Shown here: positions 11,967 through 23,066 of the stretch, one piece after another
How the letters are laid out: each line of letters begins with the position of its first letter
How positions within the stretch are numbered: the first letter of the stretch is position 1
From: Coptis chinensis
Lineage: Eukaryota; Streptophyta; Magnoliopsida; Ranunculales; Ranunculaceae
DNA length: 64,000 bases
NCBI GenBank assembly: GCA_015680905.1
Contig: CM027378.1
Location: 82,241,501 to 82,305,500 of the forward strand
Direction of reading: 5' to 3'
The notes under the pieces: generated by a model
The model's database searches: none
What the model was told of the DNA's origin: nothing
What the model saw: the letters and a program-made list of their open reading frames with translations, nothing else
Made by a program: the position numbers and the translations under genes

Positions 11967-12920
11967 GGCGCGACTATCCCACGTGACCCAGCACACATAT
12001 TTTTAACGAAATGACACTTGATTGGCCGTGAGTCATAACTGGCACCATAGAAAAACTAAAATCTCACACATTAATAAGCCTAAAACCAAAAAAAGAAAAC
12101 AGATTTCAAATTAAAGGTACCTATCTTTTCGTTATTCTCTTCTCTCCTGTTTTACTATTTTACCTTCTATCAAGATACCAAGAAACAAAACCTTCTTACT
12201 TTTCCTTCTCTTACTCATACAGTAATACAAATTCCAAATACAAATTCAGGTGGGAGAGATAAGAATGTTCAGAGTTTATTTGGTGTTTTAAAGCACCCAA
12301 GTTGTAAAAATTAAGAATTTGAATACAAAATGGTGCAACCCATCCATTCTTACATACTCAGCAACACTTCTATTAAAATATATTAGTATTAGAACATGTC
12401 CTATATGTAAAGTCTCACGTTTCTATAAGTGTGGACATCCATATTTTAATACTTATATATTCTAATAATCTCTTTTGTATCTTACGATAATTCAAATTTT
12501 GGTGTCACCTCTCAAGCACCTCAAAGTTGTTGATTTTGATTCAAGAAAAATTGACTTTTATACAAGCACTTTGCCATTTAAAAAAAAACAAATTCAAGAG
12601 TAAATTTAGAGAAAAAAAAATCATTAATGAAAATGAATTCTTAATATGGTATATAGGGTTCACCTAAACAAAGTATATACATATGAACTCAAGATCAAAT
12701 TATTACATAGAAGGAAAAATGGTGAAAAGAGAGAGGAGAGAGAGCCGAAGATAGAGAGAGAGACGTTTAATTTGAAGTCTGTTGTCTTCCCTTGGTTTTG
12801 GGCTCATTAACTCATGAGATTTTTGTTTCTCGATCTATAGTGCCACGTCATGACTCACAGCCAATCAAGTGTGACTTCGTTAAAAAAATATGTGTTGGGT
12901 CATGCGGGATAGTCACGCCC
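11967..12920. mobile_element. Mutator-like MITE with a 10-bp target duplication
   Basis: Terminal inverted repeats of about 80 bp start GGCGCGACTATCCC on the left, and the right end is the complement of GGGCGTGACTATCCC. Both run inward through a CACTTGATTGG block and a TGAGTCAT block to about 12048 and 12838. The bases outside both ends are identical: TTTTTTTAAA at 11957-11966 and 12921-12930. Long inverted repeats with a 9-10 bp duplication fit the Mutator superfamily (family knowledge), although the T-rich duplication could partly be chance. The interior has no recognised ORF. Confidence 0.7.
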
Positions 12921-14012
12921 TTTTTTTAAAGCCATTTTTTCCTTAAAACACATTAAATTTAGACATTTTCTTCAACGGTTCCAAAAGTCAAATGCACTCA
13001 ATGTACACTAATCAGCACCCTCCATCCACTCAAACTAAGGCTGAGTCCAATGGTCAGCCACCCTTTATCCTCATTCCTCAATAGCACAGTGGTATGAGGA
13101 TAGAGAGTAGGTTTGGTCGAAGCAATGGTTTGAACCATCCTACGCCAGTTCAACCGGGCGCGGTTAAAAAAAAAACCATTCGACGCCACTTCAACCAGCG
13201 CAGAATGAAAACCCACATTTTGTAAAAGACGAAACTGCCCCTGCGCCCTTTAACCGAACCTCTTTCTTCTTCCTCAGCTAATTTTCCAATTTCGCTCCAA
13301 AATTCATTTGCGCCACTTCCCCATTTAGCGCCACTCCCCCATTTAGCGCCACTTCCCCATCGACCAGGAGTTTGGAGGCTTCAATAGGTCCTGTCCTTGG
13401 TGTTAATTCTCTTGTGGAACAGGCAAGTTTTCAATTCGATTTCGATTTGTAATATATTTTATCGGTTTGGTTTGGTTTTTGGTTCCATAACCCCGATCCA
13501 AACCAATCTATTGACAGCCCCTACCGATAATATGTGAGCTAAGAAACCTTAATATCACATAATCACATATAATATTTGCTCGCATTTGTTCTTATACTGT
13601 CCCTAGTATGCGTGATTGCGTGTTAAATTGCCACCTAAGTGAGATTGTGAGGGGCAAGTTTGTGCTGTCAACCTCATGACCAATATAATATATGTATATG
13701 TACATGGCAACATGATTCGAAAGGCACAAGACGATGTGAGAAATTCGAATAAGGCAAGTAACAGTACTCAACATTCTTCAATGTCGACACAGTTACATAT
13801 AATATTGTATAATTACTGTTAGTTTCATAGGATGTTCATTGCAGTTAAAAATTTAATATGAATGGGATTTGCAAAATCCACTTGATAAACATAGCTTTGC
13901 ATGTCGACTTATTCTGAATCCCTTCAAAATGCATCACTGTGAGCTATTCTATAATGGTGTGAATTATAAAACATTGTTAAATTATATCTTCATGTACATT
14001 GTTTAATTCGAG

Positions 14013-16129
14013 TTGATCTCCAGTAAAATGTCCGGATTTGGGCGTGTACTTTGGAGTTCAAGGAGTAGAAAAAAGGCCATGAAACAAATATCTTCTCGTT
14101 CAGAGGATACAAATCCTCCTATTACATTGGATGATCCCACGTCGTATGAACGTGTTGTTCCAAATGAAGAGACACATATATTTTACAGTCTTCGAAATGG
14201 TGGGACAGTTCCAAAAATTGGTCTTAAAGGGACTTGGACTCCTGTGTTGAAGTGGATGAAATTAATAGACACCGTCGAATTTTGGCAATTCATTAATGAC
14301 ATTGGGTTCGACATTTTTGCACGAATAGATAATGAGCAGGCCGACCATGCTTTAATAGAGGCCATTGTGGAGAGATGGTGGGATTCTACCCATACGTTTC
14401 ACTTACCGTGTGGGGAGCTAGGAATCACGCCACTTGATTTCGCTATGTTGACTGGTCTGCGTATTGGAGTTGGGAAGCCGCTGGCTTATGATAAGAGCTG
14501 AGTCATTTGAGTTGGCTGAAGAATATCTCACATTGTTGAATGAAAATGACATTCAGTATGGTAGCATCAAGTTGGTTCATTTGGAGCAATATACGTGCTA
14601 TGCCTATTCCGATGAAGAGGTGGAAAGGGATATGTTTTTACGAGCTTGTATGTTGTATGTTATTGGTCATATTTTGTGTCCAAAAAGTAATAGCACGGTG
14701 TGTTTGGGGTATTTGGCGAGCCTTACTACTATAGACGATATTTGTAGTTATGATTGGGGAGGAGCTGCGTATGCGTACCTAATTCGATCTTTGGACAAAG
14801 TATGTCGCTATGGCACTGAACCTGGGACTAAAACTATGTCGGCGATATGGCAAGTGCTTGAGGTAATGAAAATTAATTACATGTTATTTATTAAATTAAG
14901 TACTTAGTTATTTGAATTTGTGAGTTAATCTAAATTAATTATGTTCAGTACTGGTATTACTCTTATTGCCAAAATGGCATGCACGCGTTATAAAAACCCG
15001 AGCCTAACCAGTTTCCAGCTATAAATAATTGGGGTCCAAGTTTTCGTCAGCATGCCTCGGGTGAAGCTCGTCATATTTTAGACCTAGCTCGACAGCAGTT
15101 AGAGTTTCGTAGTCGGGCTTCTATTATATGGCAGCCATGGAAGGGTTACATAGAACATCATTACGTTCAGAGCGCTAAAGAGTTGACTGACCTACGGTGC
15201 ATTGTGTTTGGAGCTCATGTACATACATGGTATTTGGGAGAGCGTTGTCGGCGCCAAGTGATGGGTGAAGCTTCAATTCCTTGTGCTCCACCTTCCCCTG
15301 CGGATCTTAGTTAGGCCTCTCCTGTGACACTACAGTGGTGGTCAGAAAATGTTGGTGTTCCTGCTGCTAGTTTGGTCCGACTTGTTAGTGAGGATCAGTA
15401 CAAAGCTTATTGGGGTCACGTGTCAGTAGGTATGCTTCTTCCCGCCTTGCGTAGAGCTGTAAATGTGGACTACATTGGTCCATCTGGTCTCCAGGATGAT
15501 GTGCATATCTCACAACCGGTAGATGCGACCTTGTCTTACACACCTTACCCCCAGAGAGAGCGTGAGGTCAATGCACCCGACACTGCAAGCAACTGGACTG
15601 TCCCTATCACTTTACAGAATGGGCAGATCATTCATGACCATATTGAACCAGTGGGTCGAGAATCAGTGCCACAACTTCCTATTTCTGATCAGATGTCTCG
15701 TGTAAGTAACTTAATTTGTTTGATTGTTTTATTTGCATTTGTTACCGTACTTGTTAGTGTTGGTTATGATAAGTAATTGTTATCTTTGAATATATGCAGG
15801 CTAAGATGAAGGCAATGTTAGAGGATGTTCTACATGCAAATGCTTCAAAGGCTCGAGTTATATCTCATATCTCAAATGGGGTGTATAGTACTCCAGGTGA
15901 TGTCATTCGAGCTTTTAACGACACTGTTGGTCATAGTAGTTCAGAGGATCAACATACTCATTCCCAAGTATTTGAGACTCATATGACTCCACTGGGAGGT
16001 GTATACTATCCTCAATTTGAGCCTCCACAAACATCTAGGCGCCACTCCAACTTTCATGGTGACTCCGGCTTTGATGGCGTTAGAAGTACTTTTCAGGGGG
16101 ATAGTAGTGGCAGTGGAGGGTGGTTTTAG
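14013..16129 (+). pseudogene. Plant mobile domain (MAIN-like) gene, broken
   Basis: The translation matches the plant mobile domain family (MAIN/MAIL and the 'phosphatase 7 long form' proteins), nuclear proteins of partly known silencing roles that are also carried by plant transposons. Visible blocks: GTWTPVLKWMKL, ALIEAIVERWWDSTHTFHLP, GELGITPLDFAMLTGL (residues about 80-155), then YVIGHILCPKS and WGGAAYAYLIRSL after a frameshift near 14490. Further exons begin near 14949 (WYYSYCQNG, IIWQPWKGYIEHHY), 15324 and 15800. Breaks include the frameshift near 14490, a stop near 14990 and a TAG near 15312. Introns remain, so it is not a retrocopy. It lies inside the proposed PIF/Harbinger element and reads towards the epsin fragment. 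Confidence 0.75.
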
Positions 16130-16283
16130 CACGGTACTTTAATAGCTCCCTTGGTGGCTTGATGGTATAACATCCTCAAATTTTTAACCTTGGATTATTT
16201 TAGCTATTTTTATAAATATATTTTTGTGATGCTTGTACTCATGATCTTGTAACTTACTTGTGACATTTTTTTTTCATCTTGCA

Positions 16284-16430
16284 GACGCTGTCTGATTTTC
16301 AATACATTGATTCTAGTGGGAGAGACCAGGGAAGTGATGTCAGGAAGAAGTCTCAGTCTTGTGGCACTAGTGAATGACAAAGAGAGAATCTTGGAAGCTA
16401 GACAGAAAGCCAGTGCAAACCGGGACAAGT
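16284..16430 (+). pseudogene. Epsin (ENTH domain) exon fragment, frameshifted
   Basis: After a pyrimidine-rich acceptor (CATCTTGCAG) the frame reads TLSDFQYIDSSGRDQGSDVR, the end of the ENTH domain of plant epsins, which recruit clathrin in endosomal and Golgi trafficking. A single missing base in the QSLVAL block shifts the frame, after which NDKERILEARQK and ANRDK follow. A GT donor follows the AAG. A possible next piece (SSSGGRAEE) follows an acceptor near 17130 and hits a stop. It is a short intron-flanked piece of a host gene, in the same orientation as the plant-mobile-domain pseudogene. Confidence 0.7.
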
Positions 16431-17640
16431 GAGTTTGACTTTCAAGATTATAGGGTCTAGTAAATCATTTTCGTTTGGTCCAAGTTGTGAACTTGGATGG
16501 CTTATCCTTGGATTCCTTTGCTTTAGGTTGGGTGTTGGTTCTACCTTTAGCTAGTTTTAGTAGATTAAAGCTTTCATCATCATCATAGGCTCGATCTTTC
16601 ATGACAGTGCTATTACTCAAATATTTGCTTGAGATGAATATTTGTCATTTTACTCAAATATTCTTTCGTTATGAACATGATTTATGTTCAGTTTAGTTCA
16701 GTCAGACAATCTGCTTCAGCCCTTGTTAGATAGATGGAAGAACTGTTGATTACATGAAATTATTTGTTTGTTAAATTAAATGAGTATGTGTCTGCGATTT
16801 TCTTAGCTTGTCATTCAAGAGTTATTACAGGCTTTAAGCCTTGCTAGGAAGAACTACTTATAAAGAAAGCCTATGATGATGATGATGGCCGCTATTCATC
16901 TCGGTATTTTTTCTCTTATAAAGAAAGCTAGATTTGTGATGATTTTGGCATTCCTTAATGGTTACATCGTCAAGATAGCTTCCTAGTCCAATGTTGATTT
17001 TATTAAATGTGATAACACTTACTGTATGTTGTAAAATTCCCGATCCTTTATTATGGCTATCGATATCATAACTCTTACTAGTACAATGCCATGAACGACA
17101 TAGTCATATATAGCCTTTCTTTGTTACAGCAGTAGTGGTGGACGAGCAGAAGAATAGTCTCAAGATGAATGGTAATTTTTCAGCAGGTACTCATTTAAAC
17201 CACTTTTCTTTGGGACTTTGTTACGGACCCTCGGTTTCAATCACACTAACAGCAACTGGAGGACGTATTTCCTTTCAAGTTGTAATATAGTTTTTAAAAT
17301 ATATTTCCTTTCAAGTTGTAATAAGTGGAGGACTTATTTATTATGTTTGTAAGAAATATTTAATTTCCTCAAATGGTGTATATATTTGATATCATGTTGA
17401 TTATGGGAAAGTATTGAAAATACAAGGAGATTGTCGGGTATGACAGGATGTAATAATGTAGTTTATGATACATTGCAGGTATGATAGGATTAATATTATG
17501 AAAAAGTACTGAAAATACAAAGGAGGCTCTGTCCTTTTTTTTTTTTTTTCAAAAGATAGTTTATAATATGTAACTTCGAACACATAACATTTGAAATACA
17601 AAACTTAAAAGTTACATACAACACAACATACAACATTGAA
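16431..17640 (+). other. Non-coding interior of the composite element
   Basis: AT-rich sequence lies between the epsin exon and the transposase. It has no exon that I can place apart from the possible epsin remnant near 17130-17155. Two similar stretches near 17407-17425 and 17503-17522 (AGTACTGAAAATACAAAGGAG type) are a short direct repeat. Confidence 0.35.
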
Positions 17641-17650
17641 ACGTGAAGAC

Positions 17651-17788
17651 TGAAACTTGGAAATAATAAGACAACAAATAACTTTATTTATTAGTTTGAA
17701 CTTGGAAATAATAAGACAACAAATAACTTTATTTATTGGTTTGAACTTGGAAATAATAAGACACCAAACAACTTTATTTATTGGTTTG
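17651..17788. repeat. Three tandem copies of a 46-bp unit at the transposase 3' end
   Basis: The unit AACTTGGAAATAATAAGACA continues with ACAAATAACTTTATTTATT and occurs three times in a row (starting about 17653, 17698 and 17744) with few differences. The last copy overlaps the stop codon of the transposase frame. It may be 3' untranslated or subterminal repeat sequence. Confidence 0.8.
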
Positions 17789-19177
17789 CACGCCATTCCC
17801 ACAAGTGATTAATTAAGCGTTGTTCTAATTCTCTATGCTCAACTCGATTGTGCATATAAGCTAAACGTTGTAGGATTCTTATAAATTCAACATTACTAGT
17901 GTCTCGTTCAAGAACAATATGTGGGACAGCAGCCTCTTCATAATTATAGTCCCTAGTAGGTGGTAAATCTCCAAACTCTTCTGCATACACATATGTATGT
18001 CTTTCTTCTTCCACAATCATGTTATGCATAATTATGCATGCTGACATAACATCATGCAACACATCTTTCTCCCATAGGTGAGCTCGACCCCTAACAATGG
18101 CAAATCTTTTTTGAAGAACTCCAAATGCTCGTTTAACATCTTTCCTGTAACACTCTTGCATCTGTGTAAAAAATTGTTCTCTTTCACCTCTAGGTTTTTT
18201 AATCGCTTTTACTAGTGTAGACCATTTAGGATATATACCATCCGTCAGATAGTAACCAATGGTGTAGTTTTTACCCATGAGAGTATAGTTTGCAGGAGGG
18301 GTAAGACCAAACATGAGATTATTGAAAAGAGTAGAGCGCCACAAAACATTAACGTCATTATTAGTACCTGGTAGGCCGAAGTAAGCGTGCCATATCCACA
18401 TGTCGTAAGAAGCAACTACCTCGAGTATGATGGTTGCAGCTCCATGTCTTCCAGTGTACTGTCCTGCCCACTCTGTTGGACATGCTTCCCAAGTCCAATG
18501 CATACAATCGAGACTACCAAGCATTCTTGGAAACCCCCTTAGCTCAGAAATGTTAAGCAACCTTGCAATGTCCTCCTGGTTTGGTTCTCTCAAATATTCG
18601 GGACCAAATGCCTCCACTATATGTTGGCAGAACAATTTTACATATGAGAGTATGGTTGATTTAGCAATGCGGAAATATTGATCCAGAAAATCAGCTGGGG
18701 TTCCGTAAGCTACCGTTTGCAATGCACACAATATTTTTCCCCGAGATGACAATCCGACTTTACCAGCTGCGTCAGATTTCTCTTCCAAACGTCACTATGT
18801 TGCTTTAGGCGACTCCTAATCTTCAAGAATAACTGACTACTCATTCGGTTGCGACTGTTGAAAATGCCTTCATCATATGTGGGATTCGGACCAAAGTAAT
18901 CAGCCTTTAGACGAGCATTGCCCATGACTCTATTACAGTTACGATACTTGCGTCCTGCAATAGACCCTAGACGGGGACTTTCAGGTTGAATGGCATTACT
19001 ATAGATAGCAATCGCTGCAGCAAGATTTGCTTGGATGCCAATAGCTATGGTATCCAAAAAATCTTGATCTTGTTGGTAGAATTGAAGAAAATGATTTCTT
19101 CGATTAATAGCATCATTGTCTTCATTATCAGAAGAGTTGGAAGAATGATGATGAGAAGGACCAGCTCCAGAGGCCAT
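17778..19177 (-). pseudogene. PIF/Harbinger DDE transposase, frameshifted
   Basis: This is a HARBI1-type nuclease/transposase in two frames. Residues 1-140 or so (from 19177) include the family block NCNRVMGNARLKADYFGPNP and NRMSSQLFLKIRSRL. The frame breaks near 18785-18790 and continues in the adjacent frame from EEKSDAAGKVGLS. DDE blocks: GSLDCMHWTW (first Asp), GLPGTNNDVNVLWRS (second Asp), YYLTDGIYPKWSTLVK, then KDVKRAFGVLQKRF. In the family the last block carries the third catalytic acid as VERAFG. Here the codon at 18132-18134 is AAA, giving Lys. The frameshift and the lost Glu together make it very likely inactive. It is divergently arranged with ORF1, which starts near 19581. Confidence 0.9.
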
Positions 19178-19256
19178 TTTCCTTAAGATTATACAAGAAA
19201 GAGAAAATAATGAACGAAGTAAGAAGGTACATTGGAATGGTATATGCTTATTATTG

Positions 19257-19463
19257 TTTATATAGACAAATGAAATCTAAAATTGAGGTCCAAATTTTTT
19301 GAAGATAAGATTTTGGAGAATGGGGAATGGAGATTGGAGATTGGAGCGAGTGCCACATTTATTTCCTTGGAACGAGTGCCACATTTATTTCCTTGGAGCG
19401 AGTGCCACATTTATTTCCTGACTTAGAGCGAGTGCCACATTTATGATTTTTTAGTTATAAATA
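19257..19463. promoter_or_regulatory. Divergent promoter with two TATA boxes and four short direct repeats
   Basis: The 400-bp gap between transposase and ORF1 contains TATATAAA on the minus strand (19257-19264) for the transposase and TATAAATA on the plus strand (19456-19463) for ORF1. Between them the word GAGCGAGTGCCACATTTAT occurs four times (about 19345, 19371, 19397 and 19427; spacing 26, 26 and 30 bp), with one base changed in the second copy. Such a shared control region fits a two-gene transposon. The repeats could bind the Myb-like ORF1 product, which is inference. Confidence 0.6.
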
Positions 19464-19580
19464 CGTATCCATTCTCATCATACAATTCACACATTTCTCA
19501 TTCTGTTTTGAACCAACAAAAAATAAAATCTCATTCTCTCAGTTTTATTCTCATTTAGTACTAAGCTTGTTTTATAGCAA

Positions 19581-20543
19581 TGTCTTCTAGGAATCGTCAT
19601 TTAACCCAATGGAAGACACAATTTTGATTGAAACATGGTTACAGTTCTCTATTGATCCAATTACTGGGATCAACCAGTCCTATAACATGCTCTGGGATAA
19701 TATTGCGAATCACTACGAGACAGAGAGATTGAAGTTCTGTTATATTCATCGAACCAAGAAAAGCTTGGAAAATCGTTGGGGAAGTATCAACAAAGCTATA
19801 ACTCGTTTTAGGTGGTTGTGTCCATCTAATTTGAATCATTTAACATTTCTGGAGCAAACGATGCACATATTGTAAGTATTGATATGAAATTCACTAGTAT
19901 TGTTAAATTTAATTTGTATTTCATTTAATATTACAGTTTGTATAATTTTTCTTAACAGATGACACAAGCAAAACAGATGTATGTCAAAAGGTCAACGGGT
20001 CACAAGAATTTTACCATGGATCACGCATGGGAACTATTGAAAGACAACCAGAAATGGGCTCCACATGAAGTCTCACCGACACCTGGCATCTCCATTAACA
20101 ATATGGATTTCACATCACCCGCGTCAGTAAACATTAGCGTCGAGACTGGGGCAACACCTGATTCTGGTATGCCAGGAAATCCTTCGTCGACAAGGGTACG
20201 TGGGCGAGACAAAGCAAAACAAGTGAAAAGAGCTGAATCACAAAATGCACCCAGTCTGAAGAATATTGAAGAATACTCTCGACGAGCGATGAAGGCTATT
20301 GAAGACTCGCATGACCGCGGGAAAAAAGCCTATGAAGTTTATGAATCCAGTGAAAAAAATTCTTTACATGGTAAAAATAAAGAGAAGGAGCCAACCCTCG
20401 CGAGATTGGAGTGGGAGTCAAAAATCATGACCACAAATACTTCAGATATGACACCAGAGGGGAAAATATATTATAAGGGGATGAAACGTCAAATTAATCA
20501 CGGATATGCAAAACGCGTATGTCCGGTGTATCAAGGAACTTAG
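19581..20543 (+). pseudogene. PIF/Harbinger ORF1, Myb/SANT-like DNA-binding protein
   Basis: This accessory protein normally works with the transposase. A short first frame (MSSRNRHLTQWK) is out of frame with the main one, which reads TILIETWLQFSIDPITGINQ and NRWGSINKAITRFRW, the trihelix/Myb-like block of plant PIF ORF1 and 'No apical meristem-associated' proteins. A GT-AG intron spans about 19874-19958. Exon 2 (19959-20543) gives YVKRSTGHKNFTMDHAWELL, a low-complexity middle and a charged C-terminal region (EPTLARLEWESKIM). The early frameshift near 19610 probably disables it. It lies 400 bp from the divergent transposase and 550 bp from the right end of the element. Confidence 0.8.
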
Positions 20544-21092
20544 ACTTCACCGAATGCGACGAAGATTCCGATTGAAATTGAATATCTTTTGGAAGTGTTG
20601 TGTTATTTCATGCCATTTTAATTTCTGTGTGTTGTAATAATGAAATGTTTTTTTTTTTTTTTTTTTTTATGTTATGCAATTCGTTTTATTTTATAATTGT
20701 CAATTAATTTGGAAAATTTTGTTTTAATTACGCAAAAACACACATGGCAAAATTAAATTAAATTGAGTAATAAGATACATCCGTAATAAAATAGAAGTAG
20801 TGGGAGTAGTGTAGTAATTCACTGTTCTCATAATTACCATGTTATCTGGTGGGGACACTTTGCAAACCACTCCACTTCAAATGGCGCGGTTTGAAATTGC
20901 ATATTGCATTCCACGCCACTTGAAGTGGCGCCGTTTGAGTTTTTATAAACCACTCCACTTCAAGTGGCGTGGAATGCACTCTCTATTCCTCCATTTCACT
21001 CTCTATATATGGAGAGTAAAATAGAGATGGGGGGCAATGACCACCGCCACTCCCTCCAGTTTTGAAGGAATGGGGTGCCATTGCACCCAGCC
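20544..21092. repeat. Right subterminal region of the PIF/Harbinger element
   Basis: After ORF1 there is a long T run (about 20648-20668). Then, at 20860-20975, there are three near-palindromic repeats of CACTCCACTTCAAGTGGCGTGG type in both orientations. The region ends in ATTGCACCCAGCC at 21092 followed by TAA. Similar CGCCACTTCAA words lie near the left end (13180-13200 and 13310-13360). Subterminal repeats of this sort are typical transposase-binding sites. Confidence 0.55.
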
Positions 21093-21819
21093 TAAGGGTT
21101 GAAGATGTATTGCACAAAAGACAAATTTTTTTGAGTGAAAATTTTCACAAAAACCCAAATCTCAATGAAAAAAATGTCAAATAAAAAACAACAAATTGTG
21201 CTCATTAAGTCTACTCAATGTGATGCACATTGAAGAAGCACTCTTAAATTTAAGACCAAAAAAAAATGTGAAGTAAAAAACAAAGGCCCATTTAGAGGCT
21301 GTATTAGAAGATGTTTTTTTTATTGGTCCCTCAATTTTGAAGATAAAAGCCCGTGTAGAACCTCCATTGGTCATGCCATTACACTTAAACCCCCCAAAGG
21401 CTCAAAACACATTTATTCAGAAATCATATTCACTCTTTCGAGACTCCATCACCTGCTGAGTGCTTCTTAACGAATGTGATTAAAACATATGGTAATTTTC
21501 TCTTTGCCAACTCTTTAATATCCGTGTGACTAATGGGAAGGAAATGAAAATTATGGGGTGGTTTTTAAGAATGTAGTGCAAAGTTGCAGCAAGCAGTTCC
21601 ATAACCACCATAATATACTCATTTAAAAAGACTGTGATCACAAGTAAAAATTTCACACAACTATCAAACAACAAGGCAATGTATCAAACATAGCATGTGG
21701 ATTATATATAGACGCTGTAGTCACTTGAAATCTATATGATTTTTGTTCGGAGTGAAATTTATACGAAAACTTAACCCATTGAGATATGAGGTAAAAAATG
21801 ATATATGGCTTATCCTAAG
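21093..21819. other. Intergenic stretch, nothing recognised
   Basis: AT-rich sequence without conserved coding frames or terminal repeats. It ends with the left target duplication (ATCCTAAG) of the following hAT-type element. Confidence 0.35.
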
Positions 21820-22672
21820 TAGGGGTGGGAATTTGGCCCTAACGACTCTAACCCGGCCCTGACCGACCCGACCCTAAGCCCTATAGAGCCCTCACAACTA
21901 AAGCCCTCACAGAGTTTAGGACAGGACCGACCCGATCCGACTCTAAGGCCTTCTAGGGCAGGGCTAAGGCTAATGTTCTGAAACATAGGCCCGACCCTAA
22001 TTCAGCCCTAACCAAGCCCTAGTTATAGTTTCGTTTCACATGTCACTATAAATACACGTACTATAATTGTCCAACTCTTTGTTAAATATTTTAAGTTAAA
22101 ATAACATTGTCCTTTGTAATTTATCACTTACACCCAAGGCTACTTCCAATAACTTATCTTATATAACAAAAACTTGTCAACCTATCTAGCAGCCATGAAG
22201 AACAATGAGCACTAGCTTAATAAAAAAAAATAAGACTTTATTCTTTTGATCATCAAATCAAAGTCTAGAACTTATTATTCTCAATTTATTTTCCCCCTTA
22301 CTTCTTATAAATTATATTTTTATTCACATCCAAGCCAAGTCTAGAACTAAAGGTTTCTGTCCACACCATTAAAGCGAAATACAGAGCAGACATTTGTAAC
22401 ACAGAAACCAAAAAAACAACCTTTGTTTGAAAAATGACATTTGTAAAAAGAAGAAAATATATAGGCCCGGCTATAAAATCCGACCCTAAAATCCGGCCCT
22501 AAAGCCTTTAAAGAAGGCTTAGAGTAGGGTCAGAGCTTGAGATTTAGACTTGTGACCCAGCCCGACCCGACCCTATACTGACTTTAGAACCAGGCCGACC
22601 CGACCTTAATATCTGAAGAGCTTTTAAATGTTTAGGACCGGGCTAGCTCGACCCACCCATTGCCCACCCCTA
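21820..22672. mobile_element. hAT-type non-autonomous element with exact 8-bp target duplication
   Basis: The ends are TAGGGGTGGG (left) and the complement CCCACCCCTA (right). ATCCTAAG lies directly outside both ends (21812-21819 and 22673-22680). A TAGGGGTGGG-type terminus with an 8-bp duplication is diagnostic of hAT (family knowledge). Next to each end are iterated words of CCGACCCGACCCTAA type on the left, with related words on the right (about 22450-22640) around a 500-bp AT-rich centre. There is no transposase coding, so it depends on an autonomous partner. Confidence 0.9.
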
Positions 22673-22718
22673 ATCCTAAGTACAATCCTATTGATTCACC
22701 TATTTTAGAACCTCTTTA

Positions 22719-22771
22719 GTTTTTGGTCGATGGGCTGGATCAAATGCAGCTAACAAACACAATATCGCAAG
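22719..22771 (-). repeat. Exon-like fragment, copy 1 of a 53-bp direct repeat
   Basis: The minus strand reads AILCLLAAFDPAHRPKTKE in an open frame. The same 53 bp, with one mismatch, recur at 27218-27270. The source gene is not recognised. The two copies bracket 4.4 kb that holds the kinesin and PDH-E2 pieces. Confidence 0.7.
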
Positions 22772-22782
22772 CATAATACAAA

Positions 22783-23012
22783 ATATCAGGATATGACAAA
22801 ATATCGATCTCTGATTTATGGATATGTATCGTGGATATATCCCCTTCTGTGTGGATATATTATATTGGGGCATCTGCAAATATCATGGATATATTGAGAT
22901 ATATCGACAAATATTCCAAAATATCGCTTGACTGTGTGTGTATATTGCTAACTGCAAATATCGTGAATATATAGTGATATATCGACAAATATCGCAAAAA
23001 ATATCCACAAAT
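22783..23012. repeat. ATATCG-word repeat, copy 1
   Basis: Runs of AAATATCG, GATATATCG and GGATATAT words occur in both orientations. The same kind of sequence appears at 26965-27128 and, as a complete element with an 8-bp duplication, at 61565-61941. No ends are defined here. Confidence 0.55.
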
Positions 23013-23066
23013 CATCTATATTTTCTTTGAATGTGGTCATACTTTTAATATTTTCTTTGTACATAC

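Larger units (their letters stand above)
13039..21092. mobile_element. Possible composite PIF/Harbinger transposon (8.05 kb) carrying host-like genes
   Basis: The left end GGCTGAGTCCAATGG and the right end (complement GGCTGGGTGCAATGG) form short imperfect inverted repeats, 13 of 15-16 bases matching. Both are flanked by TAA (13036-13038 and 21093-21095), the 3-bp duplication typical of PIF/Harbinger. Both subterminal regions carry CGCCACTTCAA words in opposite orientations. Inside are a DDE transposase (minus), the divergent Myb-like ORF1, a degraded plant-mobile-domain gene and an epsin exon. The 3-bp flank match is weak evidence by itself. The alternative is a smaller element whose left end is lost near 17600, with 13039 belonging to a separate MITE. 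Confidence 0.5.
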
